Below, piece after piece: positions 1 through 8,410 of a stretch of DNA of 64,000 nucleotides. How positions within the stretch are numbered: the first letter of the stretch is position 1; each line of letters starts with the position of its first letter. The DNA is from Pseudomonadota bacterium (lineage in GTDB: Bacteria > Pseudomonadota > Gammaproteobacteria > Steroidobacterales > Steroidobacteraceae). The stretch spans positions 204,929-268,928 of the forward strand of contig JAEZFW010000055.1 of NCBI GenBank assembly GCA_023417315.1. Reading direction: 5' to 3'. The position numbers and the translations under genes are program-made. The notes under the pieces were generated by a model. The model was given only the letters and a program-made list of their open reading frames with translations. It was not told the DNA's origin and did no database searches.

Positions 1-41
1 ATGCGCAGGTGGAGGTCAAGACAAGCGACGTCGTCGAATAG
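1..41 (+). CDS. 3' end of an unidentified gene
   Basis: An open frame entering from the left edge ends at a TAG at 39-41, giving a C-terminal tail that reads AQVEVKTSDVVE. It lies 59 bp ahead of the likely dgoK start and on the same strand, so it may be the previous gene of a dgo operon. Twelve residues are too few to name a family. The frame is open only because the window begins here, so this is a weak call. Confidence 0.35.
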   Translation, partial: AQVEVKTSDVVE

Positions 42-100
42 ACATCAAGGTCCTTCGAGTGTCACGCTTGGGCACTGGGTGTTCGAAAGGGAATGAGCGC

Positions 101-1030
101 TTGAGCGTCGCGAGCTTCATTGCAGGCGATTGGGGTACGAGCAACCTGCGCATGTTCTTGTGTGATGGACAGGGGAATCTACTCGAAAGCAGGAGCGGAC
201 CCGGAACCGTTCAAGCGCACGGACGATTCGCAAGCGTGTTCGATGAGCTGACGGCGGATTGGAGGGAACAACGCGGCGCCCGGCAAGCCATTCTATGCGG
301 CATGGTTGGATCGCGATTGGGATGGCGGGAGACACCTTATCTTGCAAGCCCCATCGACCCGGTGCAGCTTGTGAGCGCTTGCGTCAAACTGCGAGGTGGC
401 GACATTCGCCTCGTTCCCGGAATTTCGTGCCGCAATCGATTGGGTGCGCCCGATCTCATGCGCGGCGAGGAGACGCAGGTGCTCGGTGCGCTTCGACTCG
501 ACCCCGAGCTGCGCCGAGGTCGTCATCTGCTTTGCCTCCCGGGCACGCACACTAAGTGGGTCGTGCTTGAAGACGGTGCGATAGCCGAGTTCCTGACCGT
601 CCCAGCGGGTGAGCTGTTTGCGCTGATTAGCCAACACAGCGTGCTGGTCAATGACGATTCGAACAGTTGGGACGACCGCGCGTTCGAACGCGGACTCGCA
701 GAGTTCGCGCGCGATCCTCACGTGCAGGTCCTGCACAGACTTTTTCAATCTCGCAGTCGCTGGATGACGGGTGAGCTTGCCGCCGAGGCGACGCCTGCAT
801 TTCTATCCGGCCTGCTGATCGCGTGCGATATTCACGGGGCCCTCGATCTGCTTTTGCCGAATGACGCGCGCATCGTGCAGGTGATTGCCTCGACGCGGCT
901 AGCTGAGCTTTACGCGAAAGGCATCGCAGCGTTGCGGCGAGCGGCGCGGTGCTTCGATGGCGAAGCCGCTGCGCTCGCGGGTCTTGCGCATCTCCTTGCG
1001 CTCGCGACAATGAGGGATCATGCGCGCTGA
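101..1030 (+). CDS. dgoK: 2-dehydro-3-deoxygalactonokinase
   Basis: Phosphorylates 2-keto-3-deoxy-D-galactonate in the cytoplasm, the step before aldol cleavage in the De Ley-Doudoroff route from galactose. The N-terminal GDWGTSNLR phosphate-binding stretch, MRGEETQVLGAL in the middle and LPGTHTKWV are signatures of the DgoK family, and about 310 residues is normal length. A GTG at 59 opens the same frame, but the TTG at 101 has a good Shine-Dalgarno (AAAGGGA at 87-93) and puts the conserved motif close to the N terminus, so I prefer it. The stop overlaps the dgoA start, so the two are translationally coupled. Function is well supported; only the start is uncertain. Confidence 0.9.
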   Translation: MSVASFIAGDWGTSNLRMFLCDGQGNLLESRSGPGTVQAHGRFASVFDELTADWREQRGARQAILCGMVGSRLGWRETPYLASPIDPVQLVSACVKLRGGDIRLVPGISCRNRLGAPDLMRGEETQVLGALRLDPELRRGRHLLCLPGTHTKWVVLEDGAIAEFLTVPAGELFALISQHSVLVNDDSNSWDDRAFERGLAEFARDPHVQVLHRLFQSRSRWMTGELAAEATPAFLSGLLIACDIHGALDLLLPNDARIVQVIASTRLAELYAKGIAALRRAARCFDGEAAALAGLAHLLALATMRDHAR

Positions 1031-1646
1031 TCTGCAAGCTCCTATCTCCATCGTTGCGATCTTGCGCGGCATTGCTCCGGAGCAATGTGTCGAGGTGTCG
1101 GAGCTGCTCTATCGAGCAGGAATTAGGATCATCGAAGTGCCGCTCAACTCGCCCGAGCCTTTCGAGAGCATCCGCAGGCTGCGCGCATCGTTGAATCCTG
1201 ACTGCATGGTCGGGGCCGGTACAGTCATGTCGACGCGGGAAGCGCACCTGGTGCGCGAGGCGGGCGGTCAACTCATCGTGTCGCCCAATGTCGATGCCGA
1301 AGTGATTCGGTGTGGCTTACAGCTCGATCTCGAGGTGATGCCCGGTTTTGCAACCGCGACGGAAGCATTCCGGGCAATCCACACGGGCGCCAAATGGTTG
1401 AAGCTGTTTCCGGCCGCCACCTATGGGCCTCAGCATCTGAAGGCGCTCAAGGCAGTATTGCCGGAGCACGTGCGCGTCTTCCCAGTCGGTGGTATCGGAG
1501 CCTCGCAGATTGCATCATGGCTCGCAGTCGGTGCCGATGGTTTCGGGTTCGGCTCGGAGCTGTACTCCCCGAAATATGGACTGTCTGAGATCGAGCATCG
1601 AGCGCGTCAGGTTTCCGAGGCGCTGCGCAAAGCGCAGGAGCCGTGA
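1020..1646 (+). CDS. dgoA: 2-dehydro-3-deoxy-6-phosphogalactonate aldolase
   Basis: Cleaves KDPGal to pyruvate and glyceraldehyde 3-phosphate, the last step of the galactonate pathway. It is a class I aldolase of the KDPG/KDPGal family: ILRGI near residue 15, Glu39 in IIEVPLNSP as probable general base, GAGTV near 66 and Lys128 in KLFPA as the Schiff-base lysine, followed by the phosphate-binding PVGGI. The 208 residues match the family. It overlaps the last 11 bases of dgoK, a normal arrangement. The VPLNSP motif after the Glu favours KDPGal over KDPG aldolase, an assignment also supported by the dgoK neighbour. Confidence 0.92.
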   Translation: MRADLQAPISIVAILRGIAPEQCVEVSELLYRAGIRIIEVPLNSPEPFESIRRLRASLNPDCMVGAGTVMSTREAHLVREAGGQLIVSPNVDAEVIRCGLQLDLEVMPGFATATEAFRAIHTGAKWLKLFPAATYGPQHLKALKAVLPEHVRVFPVGGIGASQIASWLAVGADGFGFGSELYSPKYGLSEIEHRARQVSEALRKAQEP

Positions 1647-1739
1647 AGCGGACGCGCATGTGCGGCAGGCAGGCAAACGCGCGAGGAAGGGTTCATGCTC
1701 AGTCACATTAATAACGCATCAAGAAAGGAGTAGATATCG

Positions 1740-2426
1740 ATGTCACGCGGCGTGTTCGTTACAGCTCTGTTTCTCGCAGGCATGATCGGCCAGGCTCAGT
1801 CTCAGGATCTTGGAAGCGTCACGACGCACACCGCACTTCCGGGTATCACGTTCACTCGTGCACTGAATGGCGCAGAGAAGCACGTCGATATCGACGGAGA
1901 TCGGCTGACCTTGCGCAGTCCTGCGAAGCGCGACAACTTCCGCGATCCGAACGGCAAGCTCTCGAACAATACGGCACCGATGCTCTTGGCGGAGGTCGAC
2001 AATCGAAAGCCGTTCACGTTTACGGCCAAGGTAACGCCGACGTTCTTGAGCACCTATGACGCGGGCACGCTCTATATCTGGGTGCGCGAGGATCTCTGGC
2101 TGAAGATGGCGATGGAGCGGGACGAGCGCGGGCGTACACGGCTCGTCACCGTGCGCACGACGGGAACCTCAGACGACAACAATCACGACGTCGTCGCAGC
2201 AAAGAGCGTCCATATGAAGATCTCTTCTGATGCGACCACTGTGGGCTTCTACTATTCGCTCGACGGCAACGAGTGGCAGCTGATCAGGTTGTTCAGGAAC
2301 GAGTATCCAGAAAAGATCTGGCTGGGAGTGAGCTCGCAATCGCCTTTGGGCGACGGCAACGCCTCCACGTTCGAGAACATCGCGCTGACGAAGACCAGCA
2401 TCTCCGATTTTCGACTCGGAACCTGA
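1740..2426 (+). CDS. secreted DUF1349 (concanavalin-like) protein
   Basis: A 228-residue exported protein with a Sec signal (about residues 1-22, cleaved near SQD) followed by a beta-rich domain of the DUF1349 type. Stretches such as LYIWVREDLWLKMAMERD and the later LDGNEWQLIRLF are characteristic of that concanavalin-like fold. DUF1349 proteins are thought to be carbohydrate-associated, but no reaction is known. A strong Shine-Dalgarno (AAAGGAG, about 1724-1730) precedes the ATG. It follows dgoKA by about 90 bp on the same strand and may be co-transcribed, which would fit a role in sugar use. The family call is good; the role is inference. Confidence 0.75.
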   Translation: MSRGVFVTALFLAGMIGQAQSQDLGSVTTHTALPGITFTRALNGAEKHVDIDGDRLTLRSPAKRDNFRDPNGKLSNNTAPMLLAEVDNRKPFTFTAKVTPTFLSTYDAGTLYIWVREDLWLKMAMERDERGRTRLVTVRTTGTSDDNNHDVVAAKSVHMKISSDATTVGFYYSLDGNEWQLIRLFRNEYPEKIWLGVSSQSPLGDGNASTFENIALTKTSISDFRLGT

Positions 2427-2558
2427 GGCCTCCTTTTCAGCGGATCCCAACCGTAGCAAAATGCGAATCGGCGCTGACGACGGAATAAGAAGCTAGAACG
2501 AAGGGTCGAGTGGAAGCGGGGTTCAGGCGATGGACTCACACTCGACGGAGGGGACTTC

Positions 2559-4580
2559 ATGCGCACTGCCTGGGTCGTATTGTTTGTAATCTCTTGGTTC
2601 GCCGCACAGATCCAAGCGGCGCCCCCTCCAGCGGAAGCCTACGGGCGCCTGCCCGCCATCGGATCGGCCGCGCTGTCACCTGACGGCAAGCGCCTCGCAT
2701 TGTCCATTGGCTACGAATACCAACCTGCCGAGCCGGACAAGGAGCTGACGGCATTCCAGATCATCAATATCGACACCGGTGCGGTGGAGCACACGCTCGC
2801 GCCCCCGGAGCGCAACACGTTGCGTGGTGTGGGTTGGGCAGATGAGGGGCGCGCGTTCTATCACATCAGCGCACCCGGCCGCGCCACTGATGGATATCCA
2901 GCATCCTGGCCCATCATGATTCGCGGTCCGCGCGTCGAGTATTGGCGAACGGGAATGTTTGCGCTCGAGAGCGGATCGACGGTCCTGTTGATGAACGAGG
3001 CGGAGCATCGTCCGAACATCTCGCTCAGCAATCTGCAAGTGCCTATCGAAGGAGATGCCGGATTTGGGCGCATGGTCGCATGGGGCGGATTGGCCGTCTT
3101 GAACTCGGTGCCGCACCTCACGCTCTATCGTGTCAATCTCGACAGCGGCAAGGCGGCGCCGCTCGAGGCCGGCAACGCTCGCACTCGCGGTTATCTGCTC
3201 GATGAGCGCGGCCAAGTTGCGGCACGTGTCGATATCAACGAGCGTAGCGATAAGTGGCGTCTATTCGTTTACGAGAACGGTCGGGATCGCTTACTGCTGG
3301 AGCAAGTATCGGATATGGGGATGCCGCTGCGCCTGCACGGACTGCTTCCCGACGGCAGAATCGCGGCAGTCAATCCGCACGAGGATGGCGAGCTCGACAC
3401 GTTGCTCGCGATCGATCCGAAGACGGGTACGTCCGAGCCGTTGCACAGTACGGGTGGTAGCGATGTCGGCACGATCGACGATCCTTGGCTGCATCGTGTG
3501 GTCGGTCTTTCCTGGCTCGACGACCTGCCGAAACAGAAGTTCTTCGACGACCAACTCCAATCCGCGCTCGATGGCGTGCAGTCGTACTTCGATGGGGGAT
3601 ACGCGACCATTCGTTCCTGGTCGCGCGATCGTGCGCGCATCCTCATCTTCGGCGAGCGTGCGGATGATGCAGGCGCCTATTACATCTACGAGCCCGCAAC
3701 CAAACATCTTCGGCTTGCCGGCAAGCGGTATCCGGCGCTCAGCAGTCCAGAACACCTCGGTGTGCGGCAGGCGATCAAGTATCGCGCACGGGACGGCACA
3801 AGAATCCCGGCGTATCTGACGCTTCCTGCGGGCGTGGAGCCCCGTAATCTGCCGCTCGTTCTGCTAGTGCATGGTGGGCCCCATGCTCGAGACGATTTCA
3901 CATTCGATTGGTGGGCGAGCTTTCTTGCCTCGCGTGGATACGCGGTGCTGCAAGCGAATTTCCGCGGCTCCACGGGCTATGGCTACGAGTGGTTCGATGC
4001 AGGACGCCGCAAGTGGGGCGACGGCGTCATTCAAACGGACGTTGAAGACGGTGCGCTCGCGCTCGTCAAGGGCAGTTTTGTGGATCCTGCACGCGTGTGC
4101 ATCATGGGCGGCTCGTACGGTGGGTACGCTGCGTTGGCTGGTGCGACGCTCACACCTGAGCGATACGCGTGCGCCGTCAGCGTGAACGGGGTGAGCGATC
4201 CCGTTCTCATGCTGAGCATGTCGGAGCGCGGTCAACATGGGAAGAAGAGTATGGTTGCCGAGTGGTGGCGGCGTTCGATGGGCGAAGACATGAAGCACCT
4301 GCGCGCCGTATCGCCCGTGAGACTCGCTGGGCAAGTGCGTGCGCCGATTCTTCTGCTGCACGGTGTGGACGATTCAGTGGTGCCGATCGAGCAATCGCGG
4401 TCGATGGACGCCTCTTTGCGCCGCGCGAACAAGACGGTGCGGTACATCGAATTGCGCGGAGACGACCATTGGCTGTCCTCTGCCTCGACGCGGACGCAGA
4501 TGCTCCGTGAGCTCGAGACGTTCCTTGCGGAGCATCTTGGTGGCGCGAAGTTAGAGGGAACGCGGTCAAAGGTGTGGTGA
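2559..4580 (+). CDS. secreted S9-family prolyl oligopeptidase-like peptidase
   Basis: A serine peptidase of family S9 (acylaminoacyl peptidase/DPP type) exported to the periplasm. Residues 1-20 are a Sec signal ending QIQA. A beta-propeller with SPDGKRLAL-type repeats occupies roughly 25-400, followed by an alpha/beta hydrolase domain (about 410-660). The catalytic triad is visible: Ser519 in GGSYGGYA, Asp605 in GVDDSVVP and His637 in GDDHWLS. The oxyanion region LLVHGGPHAR is present. Length (673) is usual. The Shine-Dalgarno CGGAGGGG lies just ahead of the ATG. Peptide substrate cannot be told from sequence. It appears to be a stand-alone gene. Confidence 0.9.
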   Translation: MRTAWVVLFVISWFAAQIQAAPPPAEAYGRLPAIGSAALSPDGKRLALSIGYEYQPAEPDKELTAFQIINIDTGAVEHTLAPPERNTLRGVGWADEGRAFYHISAPGRATDGYPASWPIMIRGPRVEYWRTGMFALESGSTVLLMNEAEHRPNISLSNLQVPIEGDAGFGRMVAWGGLAVLNSVPHLTLYRVNLDSGKAAPLEAGNARTRGYLLDERGQVAARVDINERSDKWRLFVYENGRDRLLLEQVSDMGMPLRLHGLLPDGRIAAVNPHEDGELDTLLAIDPKTGTSEPLHSTGGSDVGTIDDPWLHRVVGLSWLDDLPKQKFFDDQLQSALDGVQSYFDGGYATIRSWSRDRARILIFGERADDAGAYYIYEPATKHLRLAGKRYPALSSPEHLGVRQAIKYRARDGTRIPAYLTLPAGVEPRNLPLVLLVHGGPHARDDFTFDWWASFLASRGYAVLQANFRGSTGYGYEWFDAGRRKWGDGVIQTDVEDGALALVKGSFVDPARVCIMGGSYGGYAALAGATLTPERYACAVSVNGVSDPVLMLSMSERGQHGKKSMVAEWWRRSMGEDMKHLRAVSPVRLAGQVRAPILLLHGVDDSVVPIEQSRSMDASLRRANKTVRYIELRGDDHWLSSASTRTQMLRELETFLAEHLGGAKLEGTRSKVW

Positions 4581-4674
4581 TCCTTAACACCAGTCGGTGC
4601 GTTAAAACCCATCCGCCGCCTCGGAGCCGTCGAGAGTGACGCGCGCAAGTGCCGCTCGGGCGCGCTACAGTATG

Positions 4675-4692
4675 ACTCCGCTGCTACGGAGT
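4675..4692 (+). promoter_or_regulatory. hairpin covering a Shine-Dalgarno
   Basis: ACTCCG (4675-4680) and CGGAGT (4687-4692) form a six-base stem with a six-base loop. The 3' arm contains GGAG, the only ribosome-binding sequence ahead of the ATG at 4701. If the stem forms in mRNA it would hide the ribosome site. The stem is short, so this could be chance. Confidence 0.3.
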
Positions 4693-4700
4693 GTGCTGTC

Positions 4701-5222
4701 ATGATCTCGTTCATTCGGTGCCTCGGTCTCGTTGCATTGGGATTCCTGTGTGCGGCGCACGAACGAGCATATGGACAGGAGCCCTCCGTGGCCGGGGTGT
4801 ACACGCTCGCCTCCGGAAGCCAGGCGGATATCGAAGCCGCAATCGAATCTGCGATCGAGAAGATGAGTTTTATCAAGCGTCCGATCGCGCGCGGTCGTCT
4901 GAAGAAGACGAACTCCGCTTACGGACGCATTGCCATCTCCAGATCCAGCTCGCAGATCGAGGTTCAGTTCGATCAGCGCGCACCGGTCCGAATGCCGGCG
5001 GATGGCACTGCGATCAAGTGGACGCGTGAGGACGGTGAAGTGTTCGACGTCTCGGCCGACTGGCAGGCCTCTTCGCTCGTACAGATGTTCAAAGCTGAGG
5101 ACGGGGAGCGTGTGAATACATATCGACTCGATGCCGCTGACCGACTGGCATTGCAGGTGAGTGTCAGCAGTGCACAGCTGCCGGCACCAGTCACGTACAC
5201 GCTTATCTATCGACGGGAGTAG
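4701..5222 (+). CDS. exported hypothetical protein
   Basis: A 173-residue protein with a Sec signal (about residues 1-25; a hydrophobic run followed by AYGQEP). The mature part is soluble and beta-rich, with no cysteine and no motif I recognise. Phrases such as IKWTREDGEVFDV and the closing VTYTLIYRRE suggest a small beta-barrel or lipocalin-like fold, but this is a guess. The start is the ATG at 4701, with GGAG nine bases upstream. It stands alone and converges on the ApbE gene. No function is assigned. Confidence 0.7.
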   Translation: MISFIRCLGLVALGFLCAAHERAYGQEPSVAGVYTLASGSQADIEAAIESAIEKMSFIKRPIARGRLKKTNSAYGRIAISRSSSQIEVQFDQRAPVRMPADGTAIKWTREDGEVFDVSADWQASSLVQMFKAEDGERVNTYRLDAADRLALQVSVSSAQLPAPVTYTLIYRRE

Positions 5223-5391
5223 CCGGTTGTCATCCGAGAGGAGACGGCACAGGAATGAGCGCCTCGTACTGCAGCTGCGAGCGCAGTTCGGACGTCGGAT
5301 CGTGACAGTTCAACGTGAAGGTCGAGGTGACGCGAACCCAGGCTGATGAAGACCATGACGAGCGACCGCAAACTGATGTGTGCCGCTTTCT

Positions 5392-6390
5392 TCAGTCCAG
5401 GTACTGTCGCGTTCCGGGCGACAGATGATCGATGAGGGTTCCACCGCTGCGTTGACTGAAGATGGCTGCGATGTGGTGAACTCGCGCGAACCTCATTCCT
5501 TCCTCCAAGCCGAGGATATGGAGTGCCGTCGCAAGCGCGTCCGCATGCATGCATTCGCGGGCGAGGACAGTAACGGAGGCGAGATCGTTGTCCACGGGCC
5601 ACCCCGTGCGCGGGTCGATCGCGTGTGAATAGCGTCGACCCTCCACTTCGAGGAATCGCCGATAGTCGCCTGATGTTGCGACGGAGAGATCATGGAGCGC
5701 AACGAGAGCTCTGTGCTCTGAGTGCAAAGCGGGGGACTCGATCTCCACCCACCATGGCGAGCCATCGGGTTTGCACCCCGCGCCGCGTAACTCACCGCCG
5801 ATCTCGACGAGATGATCGCCGATGCCATTTGCTTCGAGCGCGCGTGCGACTTGGTCGACTGCGAATCCTTTCGCAATGGAAGACAGCTCGATCTCGAGGC
5901 TTCCGGGCTGATGCATCCGCCGCTCCGCATGCGAGATTCGGAGGCGTTGCCATCCTGCGCAAGCGAGGGCCTCGCGGATCTCCGGTGAGCTCGGTGGCCT
6001 CGTGCGCGGACCCGTGGGACCAAAACCCCACGCGTTGATGAGGCCGCCAATCGTGGGGTCGTAAGCACCCTGAGTTGCTTTCGAAAGCCATGCCGCATAG
6101 CTCAGCACTTCGAGGGACTCTCGCGGCAGGGTGTGCCACGTTTCCGGCTCAGCGCGATTGAACCGGCTCAAGAAAGAGCTCGGCTCCCACGTGCTCATCT
6201 GCTCGATCACCTCGAGCAGCGCGGCCTCGACGAGCGCCTGCAGGCCGCAGGCGCGGTCGATCAGAACCGCTTGCACCCTCCATGTCGTGCCCATGGATGC
6301 GCCTTTGAGGACGGACAGCTCGCCTTCGCACGGCGCACAAAGCAATCGTGACGACAGAATCGGCGGCACGAAGACGCGGTTGAGCTGCAT
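5392..6390 (-). CDS. apbE: FAD:protein FMN transferase (ApbE)
   Basis: Transfers FMN from FAD to a Thr or Ser of a target protein on the outer side of the inner membrane. Family marks are GASMGTTWRV near residue 31, YDPTIGGLINAWGF, IDLSSIAKGF-type sequence (here ELSSIAKGFAVDQ), GGELRG and the metal-site segment AIDPRTGWPV followed by ADALATAL. At 332 residues it is normal. The N terminus is hydrophobic around 8-20 with no clean lipobox, so anchoring is uncertain. It is the last gene of a six-gene operon, five bases after the DUF4198 gene. The likely substrate is the DUF2271 protein two genes upstream, which has a matching acceptor motif. Confidence 0.93.
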   Translation of the reverse strand: MQLNRVFVPPILSSRLLCAPCEGELSVLKGASMGTTWRVQAVLIDRACGLQALVEAALLEVIEQMSTWEPSSFLSRFNRAEPETWHTLPRESLEVLSYAAWLSKATQGAYDPTIGGLINAWGFGPTGPRTRPPSSPEIREALACAGWQRLRISHAERRMHQPGSLEIELSSIAKGFAVDQVARALEANGIGDHLVEIGGELRGAGCKPDGSPWWVEIESPALHSEHRALVALHDLSVATSGDYRRFLEVEGRRYSHAIDPRTGWPVDNDLASVTVLARECMHADALATALHILGLEEGMRFARVHHIAAIFSQRSGGTLIDHLSPGTRQYLD

Positions 6391-6395
6391 CGGTG

Positions 6396-7199
6396 TCAGG
6401 GAGCCATGACCTCGAGCGTGGCGGCGTAGCTGAGGCGGCGTTCGCTCGCCTGCTGCAACTGCGTGCGATTGTCTTGCGTGCTGACATTGATCCAGTACAT
6501 ACCGGCTTCAGGCCACGTGACCTCGAACTGACCGGCTGCATCCGTCGCGACCTTCAGCTCGCCGAGATTGTCACGGTAACGAATTCCGCCGGAGATAATC
6601 GTCACTTCCAAGCCACTCGCGGGCTTGCCATCCAGGAACAACTGGAAGCGTGCGGGCTCCTCAGCGAATAGATCGTTGGGATGTGTGAGCGGAACGAGCT
6701 CGAGTCCGCTGCCTACTGCGGCGATGTCAGTGGGTTTGCCTGCCGTGACGAAAGTCTCCACTCGTCCATGAGTCTCGAACACCTTGAGCTCTTCGGCATT
6801 AGCGGGCACCTGCTTCGCGAAATCTTCGGCGCGTCCTCGCCAACGCTTCACTTCGCCCTTCTGCGTATACGTGGCCATCACACCGGAATTGAGCACGGCG
6901 ATGCGATACGTTCCCGGTTCGCCGAGCTGAGCGTCGAACGTACTGCGAAATTTTCCCGTGCTCGCGTTCTGCGGCGACAAGGCCGCACCGCTCGGTCCCT
7001 TGATGCTCAAGTTGTCGAGGCGCAGCGGCACGTGATTGAAGTAAAACAACTCATTCGAGACGGCGGCGTCCACGGTCACCCAGTCGCCCGGCGCAGACAG
7101 GACGGTGGCAGACGGCAGCAGCCACAACCGATGCGCATGTGCGCTCGTGGATCCGAGCGTGCCAAGCGCGACGCAGACGAAGCCAAGCAGACGATACAT
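6396..7199 (-). CDS. DUF4198 periplasmic protein
   Basis: An exported protein of the DUF4198 family (distantly related to periplasmic NikM-like metal proteins). The start at 7199 has a Shine-Dalgarno (GAGGAG) six bases upstream; an in-frame start at 7220 would overlap the previous gene. The signal ends ...SAHA, so cleavage would leave His as residue 1 of the mature chain (HRLWLLPS). Two Ig-like beta domains follow; GQFEVTWPEAGMYWI near the C terminus is typical. It lies between the DUF2271 and ApbE genes with gaps of 17 and 5 bases. A metal-handling or partner role in ferric reduction is likely but not proven. Confidence 0.85.
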   Translation of the reverse strand: MYRLLGFVCVALGTLGSTSAHAHRLWLLPSATVLSAPGDWVTVDAAVSNELFYFNHVPLRLDNLSIKGPSGAALSPQNASTGKFRSTFDAQLGEPGTYRIAVLNSGVMATYTQKGEVKRWRGRAEDFAKQVPANAEELKVFETHGRVETFVTAGKPTDIAAVGSGLELVPLTHPNDLFAEEPARFQLFLDGKPASGLEVTIISGGIRYRDNLGELKVATDAAGQFEVTWPEAGMYWINVSTQDNRTQLQQASERRLSYAATLEVMAP

Positions 7200-7216
7200 T
7201 CGTTTCTCCTCGAACA

Positions 7217-7729
7217 TCACGGTTTCACCTCGACAGTCACGGCGCCGAGCTCGTGCTTGCCCTGCGCCTCTAATCGCTGCGCTCCGCGGGCGGGCCAGCT
7301 GAAGGGAATCTCGATGAGCTCGCGGCCGCCGACCTCGCGAGCTGCCTCGACCATGAGTCGATACTCGCCGGCCGCAAGCTTCGCGATAGCGGGTTGCTTA
7401 TCGGAGAAGGTGAGCTCGTGGCTGCCCGGTGCGCGAGTTGCGCCGCTGATTCCGTCGGCAGGCAGCTGCAGATCGCGGCCGATGCGCCGCCACCACGAGC
7501 GCACGTCCTTCAGCCACTTCGCACCCTCATGATCCTTCAGGTTCACGTCATACCAAACATCGAGATGAGCGGCGACGGAGCGATCGGGGCGCTCGATCCA
7601 CACAGCGACGTAGGGGCGGTGATACTCCGCCACGTTCAAGCGTGGCACTTCGATACTGACGTTGAGATCGGCTGCGGTAGTCGTACCGGTCAGCAATGCG
7701 CAGGCGGTGAGCGATAATTTCTTGTGCAT
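7217..7729 (-). CDS. DUF2271 periplasmic protein with FMN-acceptor motif
   Basis: A 170-residue exported protein of the DUF2271 family: short Sec signal (1-20, cleaved near TTAA/DL), then a beta domain with VAVWIERPD and KWLKDVRSWWRRIG. Residues 92-98 read DGISGAT, which matches the known ApbE acceptor pattern (Asp, spacer, Ser/Thr-Gly-Ala-Thr/Ser); Thr98 would carry FMN by phosphoester link. It lies six bases after the PepSY gene and just before DUF4198 and apbE. The inferred role is a flavin-carrying electron shuttle between the PepSY membrane protein and ferric chelates. Family and motif are seen; the redox role is inference. Confidence 0.87.
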   Translation of the reverse strand: MHKKLSLTACALLTGTTTAADLNVSIEVPRLNVAEYHRPYVAVWIERPDRSVAAHLDVWYDVNLKDHEGAKWLKDVRSWWRRIGRDLQLPADGISGATRAPGSHELTFSDKQPAIAKLAAGEYRLMVEAAREVGGRELIEIPFSWPARGAQRLEAQGKHELGAVTVEVKP

Positions 7730-7735
7730 GATGAC

Positions 7736-8395
7736 TCAATGGATGAAGGCGATCATGATGACCAGCATGATCAGGAGCCCGGCGCCCACGGTAGGCCAAG
7801 TTGCCGGTCGATGTTTCGAATGCAGCTGCAACAGCAGCAATCCCGTCACACAAAACACTAGAGTGGCGGCGGCGAACACGTCGATGAAGGCGCTCCAAAC
7901 AGCGCCAGTGTGGCGGCCTTTGTGCAGATCGTTGAAATACGAGATCCAGCCGCGGTCGGTGCGCTCGTACTCGAAGTCGCCGCTCTCAAGATCGATGCTG
8001 AGCCAGGCATCGCCGCCCGGGCGAGGCAATGCGACGTACAGCTCGTCCGCCGACCATTCGAGCTTCTGCTCGCGAGTGCGCTCGGACAGGCGCTCGTCCA
8101 GCCATTCATGGAGGTCGGAGCTCAGATGCGGCTCGCCATTCTGTTTCTCGAGCGCCGAGAGCAGCTCGGGCGGGAGCGTGTCAGCGATGCGCGTGGTCTG
8201 CGGTTGCGCTTCGATCTGTCCCGCATGATTGAGAGTGATACCAGTGACACTGAAGAGCAGCATGCCGATCAAACAAAGGGCGGAGCTGATCCAATGCCAT
8301 TGATGGAGTTGCTGCAGATACACCTTGCGGTGTTTCTTCGGCGCACTGTGGGGCGCGATCTCCTCGGCGGAGCGCTGCGAGCTCTTATCTAACAT
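7736..8395 (-). CDS. PepSY-type transmembrane protein
   Basis: A 219-residue inner-membrane protein of the PepSY-associated TM group. A helix at about 33-55 holds HQWHW at its N-terminal edge, a periplasmic PepSY-like domain spans roughly 60-160, and two more helices lie at about 165-190 and 197-217. Histidines near the membrane faces (HQWHW, LNHAG, NDLHKGRHTG) could bind haem, as in related PepSY reductases. It sits between piuC and the DUF2271 gene with gaps of about 15 and 6 bases. The likely job is to pass electrons from the quinone pool or cytoplasm to the flavinylated partner. The family call is good, the electron path inferred. Confidence 0.85.
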   Translation of the reverse strand: MLDKSSQRSAEEIAPHSAPKKHRKVYLQQLHQWHWISSALCLIGMLLFSVTGITLNHAGQIEAQPQTTRIADTLPPELLSALEKQNGEPHLSSDLHEWLDERLSERTREQKLEWSADELYVALPRPGGDAWLSIDLESGDFEYERTDRGWISYFNDLHKGRHTGAVWSAFIDVFAAATLVFCVTGLLLLQLHSKHRPATWPTVGAGLLIMLVIMIAFIH

Positions 8396-8410
8396 GGAAC
8401 CCTTGTGAGG

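Noticed and set aside
6396..7199. Nickel/cobalt transporter NikM
   Set aside because: No NikL/CbiQ-type partners in the operon, and the protein has a signal peptide with no membrane helices; DUF4198 fits better.
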